A DNA stretch of 38,553 nt from a virus. Shown here piece by piece: positions 1-6,481 of the stretch. The first letter of the stretch is position 1. Each line of letters starts with the position of its first letter. The notes beneath the pieces were generated by a model, which saw only the letters and a list, made by a program, of their open reading frames with translations, ran no database searches and was not told where the DNA came from. The stretch lies in the IMG/VR virus record IMGVR_UViG_3300048592_000247, positions 1 through 38,553 of that record. One strand, 5' to 3'. Made by a program: the position numbers and the translations under genes.

Positions 1-314
1 CACCGTACAGCGGTGCAAATTCTGCCGCTTGTCGGCATCGGGCCGAATTGGAAAGCATCTTTGGCCCCGGAAAGGTTGGCCCCGAAAAGGTTGGCCCCGA
101 AAAGGTCGGCCCCGAAAAGGTTGGCCCCGAAAAGGTTGGCCCCGAAAAGGTCGGCCCCGAAAAGGTTGGCCCCGAAAAGGTCGGCCCCGGAAAGGTTGGC
201 CCCGGAAAGGTTGGCCCCGGAAAGGTTGGCCCCGAAAAGGTTGGCGCGTTCTCCCCCTTCATCGCCGCGTCTCCATGCAGCGTGCAATTCGAGTGTTTTT
301 TTAATGTCTATCAT
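1..314 (-). CDS. Pentapeptide-repeat protein, N-terminal part (runs off left edge)
   Basis: Reading the minus strand from an ATG at 314 gives [21 protein letters not shown] followed directly by twelve and a half five-residue repeats of the form A-[N/D]-L-[F/S]-G. The frame then continues without a stop through [14 protein letters not shown] to the window edge, so the C-terminus is missing. A(N/D)LxG is the signature of pentapeptide-repeat proteins, which fold as a right-handed quadrilateral beta-helix. A short head rich in Trp, Glu and Gly before the repeats is common in phage and bacterial members. The start overlaps the stop of the upstream membrane-protein gene as ATGA, suggesting translational coupling. 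Known members inhibit DNA gyrase by mimicking DNA, but most have no assigned role, so no function is claimed. The repeats are almost identical at DNA level. Confidence 0.85.
   Translation of the reverse strand, partial: MIDIKKTLELHAAWRRGDEGGERANLFGANLSGANLSGANLSGADLFGANLFGADLFGANLFGANLFGADLFGANLFGANLSGAKDAFQFGPMPTSGRICTAVR
61..245. repeat. 15-bp tandem repeat, 12 full copies, inside the pentapeptide gene
   Basis: Plus-strand units read ttggccccgaaaagg from 61 to 240, with a partial 13th unit (ttggc) to 245. Only two positions vary: t/c at base 2 (Asn or Asp codon) and a/g at base 10 (Phe or Ser codon). Because 15 is a multiple of 3, all frames stay open, which creates false plus-strand ORFs. 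The near identity suggests recent expansion or ongoing gene conversion. Confidence 0.95.
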
Positions 315-1273
315 TTCGTTTGATTTAAAATTTGATAATATTTTTCCGCGAGTGTTCCCGCCTTTTCTGTGAACGTTTCATCGAATACGGTTTTCCCGGA
401 CGCCCAATGCCACTGCTTCGCCGCATCTTCAAGGGCTGCGCGCAATTCGGTAACGTGTGCGGCTGATTGTTCGGCGTCGCGTTTGGCCTTTTCGGATAAG
501 GCGTGTTTTTCGGAGGTGCCCAAAAACGTAACCGATACGGCATAAATACCTGCGGCGGAAAACAACCCGGCCAAAATGCAAGCGATAACGAACGGCATTT
601 CGAGCGAACCGTAAAACGAATACTCGAAAGGCAGAACCCCGGCCTTTGCCGCTTGCACGGTCCGCAAATTGAACAGTACCAGGTGAACGAAAAAAGTCAA
701 CACTTCCAGCACAACAACAGCGGCTATTCCTACCTGTGCCGTTGACCGTGACGCGGGGTCTTTCGCCATGCGTAGCGCGTGCCATGAAATAAGGCAATAC
801 GGCACGGCGAACGCTGCCCCCATTTCGCGTAAGGTGAACCACAACCCGTAGACGGCGGTAGCGATGGTGGACAGATACACAATGTCCAGCATACCGATTT
901 GCGGCCATTTGAACCGGCGCTTAACCGGCTCCGGCGTGATCGGCTGCGCGTCCGGCTGTTTCGCGGTGCGCGTCCGGTGTTGTATCGGCTTAGGTTGCGC
1001 CTGTGGCGTTACTGTGCGCGGCGTGACGGCTTCCATGTGGCCGTTTTGGTGTTGGCCTGCGCGGAACTCCGCTAAGAGGGTAGCGGCTGCCTGTGCGGCC
1101 TCCGGCGTCCGGCGTGTAGTGGGTTGCGCCATTACCGTTAACAAGTGTTCGGCCTGCTCTTTGGGTAACGGCGTGTCAAGGCCTGGATGCGGCCCAAACG
1201 GCTGCTTTTTCCAGACTTTTACAACGGCGTCGGTCGTAGTGGCGGTGACGGCGGATATGGTTCTAATCGTCAT
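311..1273 (-). CDS. Multi-pass membrane protein with C-terminal coiled coil
   Basis: The product has 320 residues. Residues 1-120 are soluble, rich in Pro, Gln and Thr, and end in a basic patch (VKRRFKW). About four hydrophobic segments follow at roughly 127-147, 152-170, 181-203 and 226-250. The C-terminal 65 residues are charged and Ala/Glu/Lys-rich with predicted coiled-coil character. I do not recognise a family. It lies in the leftmost early unit after a small hypothetical gene, and its TGA overlaps the ATG of the pentapeptide gene. A membrane protein in an early phage operon could act in superinfection exclusion or anchor replication, but nothing in the sequence decides this. Confidence 0.75.
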   Translation of the reverse strand: MTIRTISAVTATTTDAVVKVWKKQPFGPHPGLDTPLPKEQAEHLLTVMAQPTTRRTPEAAQAAATLLAEFRAGQHQNGHMEAVTPRTVTPQAQPKPIQHRTRTAKQPDAQPITPEPVKRRFKWPQIGMLDIVYLSTIATAVYGLWFTLREMGAAFAVPYCLISWHALRMAKDPASRSTAQVGIAAVVVLEVLTFFVHLVLFNLRTVQAAKAGVLPFEYSFYGSLEMPFVIACILAGLFSAAGIYAVSVTFLGTSEKHALSEKAKRDAEQSAAHVTELRAALEDAAKQWHWASGKTVFDETFTEKAGTLAEKYYQILNQTK

Positions 1274-1277
1274 GGCG

Positions 1278-1532
1278 TTATCCTATTGCAACAAAACGAT
1301 CTTTTTTTAAGCGGCTCTGATAAATATTCCCATCGCTGCACAAAGAACGGATTGTAATAAATGATTTTGATTCTCCAACGATTTCAACAACTTCTGACTT
1401 GCTGCCAAAATTCCAAAGCATTTTTTCCCCAACCTTAAAATCGCCCGCTTTTTTGGCCGGTGCGAAACCATAATTTTGAAGCCAAATGCAAATTTTACCT
1501 TCGATCATTCTGTTTGAATATTGAGTTGCCAT
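1278..1532 (-). CDS. Small hypothetical protein, first gene of the leftmost early unit
   Basis: The product has 84 residues and no recognised family. The centre (about residues 31-60) has alternating hydrophobic residues with FKVGEKMLWNFG and VVEIVG, suggesting a small beta-barrel. The ATG lies about 25 nt downstream of the -7 box of promoter module 1, so this gene opens the leftmost transcription unit. It is followed after 4 nt by the membrane-protein gene, so both are probably on one transcript. Confidence 0.7.
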   Translation of the reverse strand: MATQYSNRMIEGKICIWLQNYGFAPAKKAGDFKVGEKMLWNFGSKSEVVEIVGESKSFITIRSLCSDGNIYQSRLKKDRFVAIG

Positions 1533-1640
1533 ATCGTTGTGTTTTAATTACTCCACAAAGGTGCAGTAAACAAAATTGTATTCCTAATATTTGTACGGTT
1601 ATTTTTCACGAAAGATAAAAATACTTTGATTTTGGTATAA
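1533..1640 (-). promoter_or_regulatory. Early promoter module 1
   Basis: On the minus strand this segment carries TATACCA, then GTGAAAAATA, then TACAAATATTAGGA, then TTTACTGCACCTTTG followed by GGAGTAATTAAAAC and the ATG of the 84-residue gene. CACCTTTG at 1556-1563 is an imperfect Bacteroidota -7 box (TAnnTTTG). Much of the segment matches 4831-4945 nearly base for base and more loosely 7096-7250, so the three are copies of one regulatory module. Conserved upstream blocks could be operators for a shared regulator. Confidence 0.6.
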
Positions 1641-1672
1641 AAAAAACCGCCCACACTTTCCAGCGGGGCGGC
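1641..1672 (-). terminator. Rho-independent terminator ending the recombination operon
   Basis: Plus-strand ccgccc (1647-1652) pairs with gggcgg (1666-1671) across a 13-nt loop. On the minus strand the hairpin is followed by a run of eight T. It lies just past the stop of the RecE-like gene and directly before promoter module 1, separating two early units. Confidence 0.75.
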
Positions 1673-1696
1673 TATCATTGCCAAAAACCGATTATT

Positions 1697-2515
1697 TCAA
1701 AAGTAAAAAAATCCGTTCCCGTCTGCCCAAAATTCCGGCCCGGCGTCTAAATCAGTCATATTGCAGCGGTGAGCCGCGTTTACCAGTATGTTCCACTCTA
1801 TTCGCGCTTTCATTCGGGCGTCCTTCGTAACCTCAAACGGCGTCACATAGCCGTCATTATCTACGGCGATAATGTAGTACCGTACTGGCTCGTTTACGCT
1901 GTCGAACTCATGGCAATAGATAGCGGCCTGCAAATCATACTTGTTATTCCGAATCTGCGAACGTACCAGGCTCTCCCCGGAACGCGCTCCCATGCGTTTT
2001 AAATCCCAAATAACCCGGCTTCCGTTGCGGTCAAAACCGTCGGCATCTTTTACCCCACGATGAAAAAATTTCTTATAAAAGAATTCTGTTTTGACCTGAA
2101 ATTTAAACCCAACCTTGCCGTCAAACGGAACCATAAGTCCGTTATAAACAACGGTAGACGAATTTTCAATGCAGGTTTTCAAAAATTCGGCCTCATTCAT
2201 ATCATCCCGCGAAACTATTATTCTACCGTTTATTTCCGCCTGCATTTCTTCCCATCTTGCAATTTGTTCAAGGCTTTCCGGTGACGGCTTTTTTGCGTTT
2301 ACCTGTGCCGACGTTGGCTTTTTCGGCGCTCCTTCGGGAATTACAAAGAACTTTTCCGCGAACTTTTCAGGCTCAAAAAGAATGCAGTCAAGCAAACTAC
2401 CCGCGTCCATTGCCGCCGTGCTGGAAGGGGTTTCAATGTACCTTTTCAGCATAAGCGGCGAATGTGCTAAGTTTTTGAGCCTCGTAAACGATAAGTGCGC
2501 GATATGGTTGCTCAT
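1697..2515 (-). CDS. RecE-like PD-(D/E)XK exonuclease
   Basis: The product has 272 residues and probably degrades one strand of double-stranded DNA ends to feed the adjacent annealing protein. Visible motifs are an N-terminal helix with LSFTRLKNLAHSP, DAGSLLDCILFEP (about residues 37-50), the metal-binding core VIWDLKRM with D171 and K173, and YDLQAAIYCHEF (193-204), which fits the last helix of the RecE/YqaJ-like fold. The length matches the catalytic domain found alone in phage proteins (DUF3799 type), far shorter than E. coli RecE. The start overlaps the end of the RecT gene by 4 nt, giving the usual exonuclease-annealase pair. The assignment rests on motif layout and partner. Confidence 0.8.
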   Translation of the reverse strand: MSNHIAHLSFTRLKNLAHSPLMLKRYIETPSSTAAMDAGSLLDCILFEPEKFAEKFFVIPEGAPKKPTSAQVNAKKPSPESLEQIARWEEMQAEINGRIIVSRDDMNEAEFLKTCIENSSTVVYNGLMVPFDGKVGFKFQVKTEFFYKKFFHRGVKDADGFDRNGSRVIWDLKRMGARSGESLVRSQIRNNKYDLQAAIYCHEFDSVNEPVRYYIIAVDNDGYVTPFEVTKDARMKARIEWNILVNAAHRCNMTDLDAGPEFWADGNGFFYF

Positions 2516-3300
2516 TTCGTTGCCGTTTGTTGGAGCATCAACTCCGGTTTAAGTTCAAGTTTGCGGTCGGTGAACAGGTCGGCAAACTCTTTGTAGGCCG
2601 GATTGCTGTTGTATAGCAGGCTTAATGTCTCTATTGTTTTGCAAGCCGTTATTTTTGCCTGCAATACTGCCTGGTCAATGGCAACGGCGGGCTTAATTTC
2701 GGCGGCGGCAATTGTGGTTTCCTCGAATGCGGCGGCTTCTTCTTCGATGTGCAGGCCTGCCAATTCATCTGAAAAAGCCATTTTTAGCGCCTTGGCTTCT
2801 GCGCATTTGGCTATCATATTGAACGGCATAACGGCGGCTTTAGAAAAAGCCCCTTTCCCGCTTGCTACTGCCGGATAGTATTCATCGAAGATCACGGTTG
2901 CCGTGAACGGGCAACGCTGCCCACCGATTAGCCGGTACACGGTCATTGTGCAGGAAATAGGCAACTTGCCGGACGCCTTAACCGTTGCCGCCGTATCAAA
3001 TTGCCCGTTTGATTGGACATTATAGCGCGGATCATCTACCCCGGCATTTTGCCCGGTACGGGCTGCTTTGACCCGAAACCCGTCTATGCCAACAATCGTG
3101 TGATACTGTGCACCCTGGTTGCTGTTGTACTTAACGAGGTAGATTTCCTTTTTGAAAGGCGAAAGGTTGTGCTGTTTGCAAGCGTGCGCGAACACTTCCA
3201 GCACGGCATGTGGCGTGTCAAAAGGAATGACACCGGCTTTTGCAAGGGTTTGGATTTGGTCAGGCGTTACTTGCCCGGCGGCAATGACTTCGTTTTGCAT
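2512..3300 (-). CDS. recT: RecT/Bet-family single-strand annealing protein
   Basis: The product has 262 residues. It promotes annealing of complementary single strands during phage recombination and replication. Diagnostic stretches are FAHACKQHNLSPFKKEIYLV, YHTIVGIDGFRVKAARTGQ and FNMIAKCAEAKALKMAFSDE, which match the Bet/RecT core. The ATG at 3300 is preferred over a longer reading because it begins MQNEVIAAGQ, just before the conserved domain. The gene overlaps the end of the upstream gene by 34 nt and overlaps the RecE-like gene by 4 nt. The C-terminal 60 residues are less conserved and Ala/Glu-rich. Confidence 0.92.
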   Translation of the reverse strand: MQNEVIAAGQVTPDQIQTLAKAGVIPFDTPHAVLEVFAHACKQHNLSPFKKEIYLVKYNSNQGAQYHTIVGIDGFRVKAARTGQNAGVDDPRYNVQSNGQFDTAATVKASGKLPISCTMTVYRLIGGQRCPFTATVIFDEYYPAVASGKGAFSKAAVMPFNMIAKCAEAKALKMAFSDELAGLHIEEEAAAFEETTIAAAEIKPAVAIDQAVLQAKITACKTIETLSLLYNSNPAYKEFADLFTDRKLELKPELMLQQTATK

Positions 3301-3680
3301 AATTGTGTTTCTATTTTGACTGATTGAATTTGTGAGTAGTCGAACTCCTTTTCCGCCTCCCAAAAAAGGCAGTGGGCGAAATCGTACAACCGGCGTTCGT
3401 TGTATGCGGCGGCTGCTTTTACGGCTTGGTGTAGTTTTTCAGGCACGGGGATGTTTACCTTTTGCCAGTTGTCGCCGTCTTTGGTGTCAACCTCGATAAG
3501 GTTGGTCATCACGGCACAGTCGAACTCCCAGTCTTGCATACGCTCCATGCCGATCTTAAGAAGGTGGACGTATGCGGCCCGTAATGGCGGGCGATCTTTC
3601 CCGGTTCGCGGATCGGCTGCGCGTTTCTTTTCAACGCTGCGCTCTACGGCGGTCGGGATGTAATATGTCTGATTTTTCAT
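3267..3680 (-). CDS. Hypothetical protein upstream of recT
   Basis: The product has 137 residues and I do not recognise it. The N-terminal third is basic (VEKKRAADPRTGKDRPPLRA) and the rest contains VPEKLHQAVKAAAAYNERR, which could be helical and bind nucleic acid. The gene overlaps its upstream neighbour by 4 nt and runs 34 nt into recT, so it belongs to the recombination operon. A role in DNA handling is inferred only from position and basic charge. Confidence 0.65.
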   Translation of the reverse strand: MKNQTYYIPTAVERSVEKKRAADPRTGKDRPPLRAAYVHLLKIGMERMQDWEFDCAVMTNLIEVDTKDGDNWQKVNIPVPEKLHQAVKAAAAYNERRLYDFAHCLFWEAEKEFDYSQIQSVKIETQLCKTKSLPPGK

Positions 3681-3991
3681 GCTTTTTCGATTTTAGCGCC
3701 GTAAGCGTAAAGTTCAAATTTGGATGCGGTGCCGTCTTTTTTTATCTTATAGATAACCGGATGCACTTCATTACCGTATTTAACTTGGTAGCCGTCAAAA
3801 ATGCCGTATTCGGGCGACCGGCCTTTTGCGATCATTACTCGGTCGCCTTGTTTTAGGCCTGACGCTTTTTCTGCGGCTGCGATAAGTTGCGTTTTAAGCG
3901 TCCGCAATTCGGCGCTATATGCCTCAACGGCAATTTGCCGTTCTTTTTCTTTGGCATAAATAGCGGCTTTAATTTCTTCAATCGTTTGCAT
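3677..3991 (-). CDS. Small hypothetical protein with N-terminal coiled coil
   Basis: The product has 104 residues from the ATG at 3991. A TTG at 4027 would add 12 residues but overlap the upstream gene more. Residues 1-45 form a heptad-like helix (IEEIKAAIYAKEKERQIAVE...). The rest has LKQGDRVMIAKGRSPEYGIFDGY, typical of a small beta-barrel. No family is recognised. The gene overlaps both neighbours by a few bases, in line with cotranscription in the recombination operon. Confidence 0.65.
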   Translation of the reverse strand: MQTIEEIKAAIYAKEKERQIAVEAYSAELRTLKTQLIAAAEKASGLKQGDRVMIAKGRSPEYGIFDGYQVKYGNEVHPVIYKIKKDGTASKFELYAYGAKIEKA

Positions 3992-4184
3992 TGTTTTTTC
4001 GTATTTGTTCGTGAATAATTGCGGCAAGTTTCCATGCCGCCGTTAGTTGTTCGTTTGTCGGGCTTCCCTGAATTTGCCGCAAACGGCCCTCCACTTTTCC
4101 CCGGTGCGGCGAATCTTCCAGCAGCGAAAGTAGGAAGCGAAGGTCGGCCCGGCAACAGCGGGCTTTTCGGTCGAGGTTAGTCAT
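3978..4184 (-). CDS. Small helical hypothetical protein
   Basis: The product has 68 residues from ATG 4184 (MTNLDRKARCC), 2 nt after the stop of the preceding gene. An alternative ATG at 4202 would overlap that gene. It is basic and predicted to be all-helical, with two adjacent Cys residues near the N-terminus. I do not recognise a family. Confidence 0.6.
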   Translation of the reverse strand: MTNLDRKARCCRADLRFLLSLLEDSPHRGKVEGRLRQIQGSPTNEQLTAAWKLAAIIHEQIRKNNAND

Positions 4185-4186
4185 GG

Positions 4187-4402
4187 TTAATCTGTGAGCC
4201 ATTTAAACATTGTCCAATCTGAATTTGAAAACGTGAATACATCAGCGCCTACTTTTTCAGGCTCTACTTTGGCGTAAAAAACGCGCATATACTTATACCT
4301 TCTGGATTTTGAGATATAATAGGTTTGAACCTCTGCAAGTTTAATGCCTGCCGCCGACGCAAATGTTTCGGCGTTATCTTTTAACGCTTTAATTTTCTGC
4401 AA
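4187..4402 (-). CDS. Small hypothetical protein
   Basis: The product has 71 residues. A basic, Tyr-rich middle (YYISKSRRYKYMRVFYAKV) suggests a beta-sheet; the end is TFSNSDWTMFKWLTD. No family is recognised. It is the third gene of the recombination operon, counting from promoter module 2. Confidence 0.6.
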   Translation of the reverse strand: MQKIKALKDNAETFASAAGIKLAEVQTYYISKSRRYKYMRVFYAKVEPEKVGADVFTFSNSDWTMFKWLTD

Positions 4403-4453
4403 AACGTTATCTGTATTTCCGTCTGCCGTATATCCAGCAACCCAGAACAGTAT

Positions 4454-4585
4454 TTATTCGCTTGGTGAATAGAATAAATCCTGCATTTTCCTAATCATTT
4501 GTCCGTCCGCCCCGGTTCCACACCGAATGCGATTGGAAGTTTTGAATTTCATCCCATTCACGCCGGGATGTTTGGCGGTGGTCAT
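4454..4585 (-). CDS. Very small basic protein
   Basis: A 43-residue ORF starts at ATG 4585 and overlaps the TGA of the preceding gene as ATGA. The product begins MTTAKHPGVNGMKF, continues NRIRCGTGADGQMIRKMQ and ends in YSPSE. The coupled start, codon use like the neighbours and the otherwise empty 180-nt gap support a real gene. No function can be proposed. Confidence 0.5.
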   Translation of the reverse strand: MTTAKHPGVNGMKFKTSNRIRCGTGADGQMIRKMQDLFYSPSE

Positions 4586-4830
4586 ATTTGCGACATCGCT
4601 TCGTCGTGCCAGGCGTCGAGCCAGGCTTGTTCGAGGGCATAGTATAATTCGTCTGAAAGATCGTCGGTCATATCCGTTGCGGTGCCGTCCTCATTCAGGA
4701 CGTTCACGCAACGAATATCGGCGCTTTCTTCCTCTGCCGGGTCTTCCATTGTGGCGGCGTAGCCGGGATAACGCACGGCGGTAACGCGGTATGTAAGGCC
4801 GTCGTGGATGATTATGTAGGTGCGTGTCAT
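4582..4830 (-). CDS. Small acidic hypothetical protein, first gene of the recombination operon
   Basis: The product has 82 residues and is strongly acidic. It starts MTRTYIIIHDGLTYRVTAV, probably a beta-hairpin, followed by an acidic linker (EDPAEEESADI) and a helical end (ELYYALEQAWLDAWHDE). The ATG at 4830 lies about 25 nt from the -7 box of promoter module 2. Small acidic early phage proteins can mimic DNA or bind host factors, but there is no motif here to support either. Confidence 0.65.
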   Translation of the reverse strand: MTRTYIIIHDGLTYRVTAVRYPGYAATMEDPAEEESADIRCVNVLNEDGTATDMTDDLSDELYYALEQAWLDAWHDEAMSQI

Positions 4831-4945
4831 ATCGTTTGCGTTTTAATTACTCCACAAAGATGCAGTAAACACAAATACCATCCTAATATTTGTACTGGTA
4901 TTTTTCAACGAAATGAAAATTTAACATTTTCGTGGTATAAATAAA
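4831..4945 (-). promoter_or_regulatory. Early promoter module 2
   Basis: On the minus strand the segment reads TATACCA, GTTGAAAAATA, TACAAATATTAGGAT, then TTTACTGCATCTTTG and GGAGTAATTAAAACG before the ATG at 4830. CATCTTTG (4855-4862) is a near-consensus Bacteroidota -7 box. The last 40 nt are almost identical to module 1. It drives the operon that ends with the RecE-like gene. Confidence 0.65.
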
Positions 4946-4972
4946 AAAAGCCCCGGCGTAGTGCCGAGGCTT
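4943..4972 (-). terminator. Rho-independent terminator before promoter module 2
   Basis: Plus-strand agccccggc (4949-4957) pairs with gccgaggct (4963-4971) around a short loop. The minus strand ends in a run of seven T, and the plus strand also ends in T5, so it may work in both directions. It directly abuts the attC-like site at 4978-5040. Confidence 0.8.
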
Positions 4973-4977
4973 TTTGC

Positions 4978-5040
4978 GCCTAACTGTCGCCTGCCGTTCA
5001 ACCGGCTAAGCGCCGGACGACGGCAGGCTTGGAGTTAGCC
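4978..5040 (-). repeat. attC-like site A (structured inverted repeat)
   Basis: On the minus strand GGCTAAC (5040-5034) begins and GTTAGGC (4984-4978) ends a 63-bp imperfect palindrome. Inside, GCCTGCCGT pairs with ACGGCAGGC, capped by CCGGC-GCTTA-GCCGG. GTTAGGC fits the integron core site GTTRRRY. The site begins 5 nt after the stop of the 117-residue gene. The apical hairpin is shared with the element at 5428-5494 while the middle stem differs but still pairs. Confidence 0.6.
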
Positions 5041-5045
5041 AAAAC

Positions 5046-5399
5046 TTAATCGGATACCACTTGACACTCTGAAATGTCATAGGTTTTTTCGTAGCCCTTC
5101 CCATCGGTCACGATTAGGTCTAAGTGTGATGAATAATAGCCGTTGTTTGAACCGTATCCTGGAATGCGGACGGGGTGTCCACTAATTGGTTTTAGGGCTA
5201 TTCCGTAGCCGTCAATTCGTTCAAAAAAATCATCACTGGTTAAGTCAAATTCAAGCCCCTCAAAATCCCCTAACGTTAAGTCATCAAGGCTTAAATAATG
5301 GTTTTCGCAGCAATCTTGTTCGTGATTTGAATACAACTTCACGCCGTTGTCAAACTCAATCGAATCAGAGTCGAGTTTTATTACTTTCAAATTCTTCAT
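5046..5399 (-). CDS. Cassette-borne protein with DCCE motif, function unknown
   Basis: The product has 117 residues and is acidic. The most striking feature is HEQDCCENHY (about residues 26-35), followed by LSLDDLTLGDFEGLEFDL, DFFERIDGYGIALKP and VRIPGYGSNNGYYSSHLDL. This pattern resembles small uncharacterised proteins seen in phages and environmental bacteria (possibly the DUF7448 type; by memory, not checked). The clustered Cys, His and acidic residues could bind a metal. The gene is bounded by two similar attC-like palindromes, its stop 5 nt before one and its start 29 nt after the other, exactly as in an integron cassette. The leader is A/T-rich with no clear Shine-Dalgarno. Confidence 0.75.
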   Translation of the reverse strand: MKNLKVIKLDSDSIEFDNGVKLYSNHEQDCCENHYLSLDDLTLGDFEGLEFDLTSDDFFERIDGYGIALKPISGHPVRIPGYGSNNGYYSSHLDLIVTDGKGYEKTYDISECQVVSD

Positions 5400-5427
5400 G
5401 TTGGATGTGTTTTAAATTTGAATATTC

Positions 5428-5494
5428 GGCTAACCCTGCTTGCCCGTACACCGACCGGCTATGCGCCGGCGCGACGTACAAGCCGCAGTTAAAC
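5428..5494 (-). repeat. attC-like site B (structured inverted repeat)
   Basis: On the minus strand GTTTAAC (5494-5488), which fits RYYYAAC, opens a 67-bp imperfect palindrome that closes with GTTAGCC (5434-5428). GCTTG pairs with CAAGC and TAC with GTA, capped by CCGGC-GCATA-GCCGG. GTTTAAC overlaps the TAA stop of the 141-residue gene. The closing GTTAGCC is the exact complement of the GGCTAAC that opens site A, as expected for the two ends of one cassette. Confidence 0.6.
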
Positions 5495-5914
5495 CGTCTC
5501 AACCGTAAACCACTCCTCCACCCGGATACCCGGCAACTTCCGCACGGTTTCAATATCGAATATCCCTTTTCTGATATTCCACAGCGTCCGAAGCGAGCAG
5601 GGATAATCCGGGTCGAAATTCTCAACCCAAAGCGAAAATCCCCGCGATTCAATTTCGGCCTTAACCATCTGGTACACCGCTTCGCCGAACTCTTGGCGGG
5701 TGAGCAGGGTTTTTGGTTGCGGGGCTGGCGTGTCCGGCTTGGCGCGCCGGGGCCGGGGCGGATAAGTAGCGTTAATGCCCTTTTGCGCTTCTTTCGCTTC
5801 TTCGTAATCCGCGAACGGGCCTATGTTTTCACCGGTGGACAGGCGGCGCGTGGAGAGCGTGTAGCGCTGATTGTGGTGTTGGCGGGTGAGGTAGTAGCGG
5901 GTTATGCTATCCAT
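5489..5914 (-). CDS. Hypothetical protein with Pro-rich linker and HTH-like C-terminus
   Basis: The product has 141 residues. Residues 1-50 are a small domain (RYYLTRQHHNQRYTLSTRR, then FADYEEAKEAQK). A Pro/Arg linker follows (YPPRPRRAKPDTPAPQPK). The C-terminal half has TRQEFGEAVYQMVKAEIESR and CSLRTLWNIRKGIFDIETV, which resembles a helix-turn-helix placed as in phage DNA-binding proteins. The start overlaps the preceding gene by 13 nt. The TAA stop lies inside the first core of attC-like site B. A regulatory role is possible but unproven. Confidence 0.65.
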   Translation of the reverse strand: MDSITRYYLTRQHHNQRYTLSTRRLSTGENIGPFADYEEAKEAQKGINATYPPRPRRAKPDTPAPQPKTLLTRQEFGEAVYQMVKAEIESRGFSLWVENFDPDYPCSLRTLWNIRKGIFDIETVRKLPGIRVEEWFTVETV

Positions 5915-6090
5915 TTTATTGCTTCATTATCAGTATTCTGGAATACTGATTGTTGGATCGTTTCGATATGCATAGCAAACCTTCCAAGCACATCGTCCAT
6001 ATTTATGCCCGGAATAAGGGCTTTTTTTGACGGAACATGGCCGTCGCGGACGGAATCCGCTCTCATGGTAACATCAAAAATTTTATACAT
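5902..6090 (-). CDS. Small hypothetical protein behind structured leader 1
   Basis: The product has 62 residues, starting MYKIFDVTMRADSVRDGHVP. No family is recognised. The ATG at 6090 overlaps the end of a six-codon reading frame that starts right after the structured leader at 6103-6189. The end overlaps the next gene by 13 nt. Confidence 0.55.
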   Translation of the reverse strand: MYKIFDVTMRADSVRDGHVPSKKALIPGINMDDVLGRFAMHIETIQQSVFQNTDNEAIKWIA

Positions 6091-6102
6091 ATTTTAGTTT
6101 CA

Positions 6103-6189
6103 TTTTTTCGCCCTTTCACCTGGGCCAGGTTGCCGGAATACCCGGCGTGATCTTTCTTATAGTGTAATGTTGAAACCCGGCGCAAACCT
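6103..6189 (-). ncRNA. Structured leader RNA, copy 1
   Basis: On the minus strand the element starts TTTGCGCCGGG and ends TGAAAGGGCGAAAAAATG. In between it holds the hairpin GCCGG-GTATT-CCGGC, then AACC, then the palindrome ACCTGGGCCAGGT. CGCC near the 5' end can pair with GGCG near the 3' end to close a multi-branched structure. A near copy lies at 6482-6568 and a diverged one at 28997-29093, each just upstream of a short gene. Confidence 0.5.
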
Positions 6190-6224
6190 TATTACCCCGA
6201 AACCGACTTCCAGAATAAGAAGGG

Positions 6225-6473
6225 TTAAGACAACGAGGTAGTTTGTCGTATTACCTGTATTTTCGGAAGCGGCATATACTCGTCGCTCCACGCTATTTTG
6301 TGGGTTTCAGGTTCGTTGGTATCCTCGCTTTCCGGGAACCAATGCGCGGTCCCGAACCTGAAGTACTCTGCCACCACACCATCTGCGTCGGCCTGGTACC
6401 GATGCACAGAAGTTTTACCGTAAGCAGACACCTCTATTTGGATAGGGTCGCCTTTCTTCACGCTTTTGTTCAT
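6225..6473 (-). CDS. Small hypothetical protein behind structured leader 2
   Basis: The product has 82 residues from ATG 6473 (MNKSVKKGDPIQIEV). A GTG at 6500 in the same frame would add nine residues but would start inside the structured leader, so I reject it. The sequence looks like a small beta-barrel (KGDPIQIEVSAYGKT, then a Trp- and Glu-rich end). No family is recognised. A four-codon frame (MKTK) precedes it and overlaps its start. Confidence 0.55.
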   Translation of the reverse strand: MNKSVKKGDPIQIEVSAYGKTSVHRYQADADGVVAEYFRFGTAHWFPESEDTNEPETHKIAWSDEYMPLPKIQVIRQTTSLS

Positions 6474-6481
6474 TTTGTTTT

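Noticed and set aside
13-372. Plus-strand open frames with LAPKR, WPRKG or VGPEK repeats
   Set aside because: A 15-bp repeat keeps all frames open; the minus frame gives a genuine A(N/D)LxG pentapeptide protein with coupled start, so the plus frames are shadows.
5186-6097. 303-codon plus-strand open frame
   Set aside because: It lies antisense to four minus-strand genes and both attC-like sites, has no promoter or leader, and its protein shows no domain-like order; it is a by-product of codon bias.
6103-6189. SAM-I riboswitch
   Set aside because: GGCAACC and a following GGTG recall the SAM-I core, and methyltransferases exist elsewhere in the window, but the k-turn, the conserved P3 5' strand and the GGUGCUAA-type segment are not present; the genes behind the leaders are not methionine-related.
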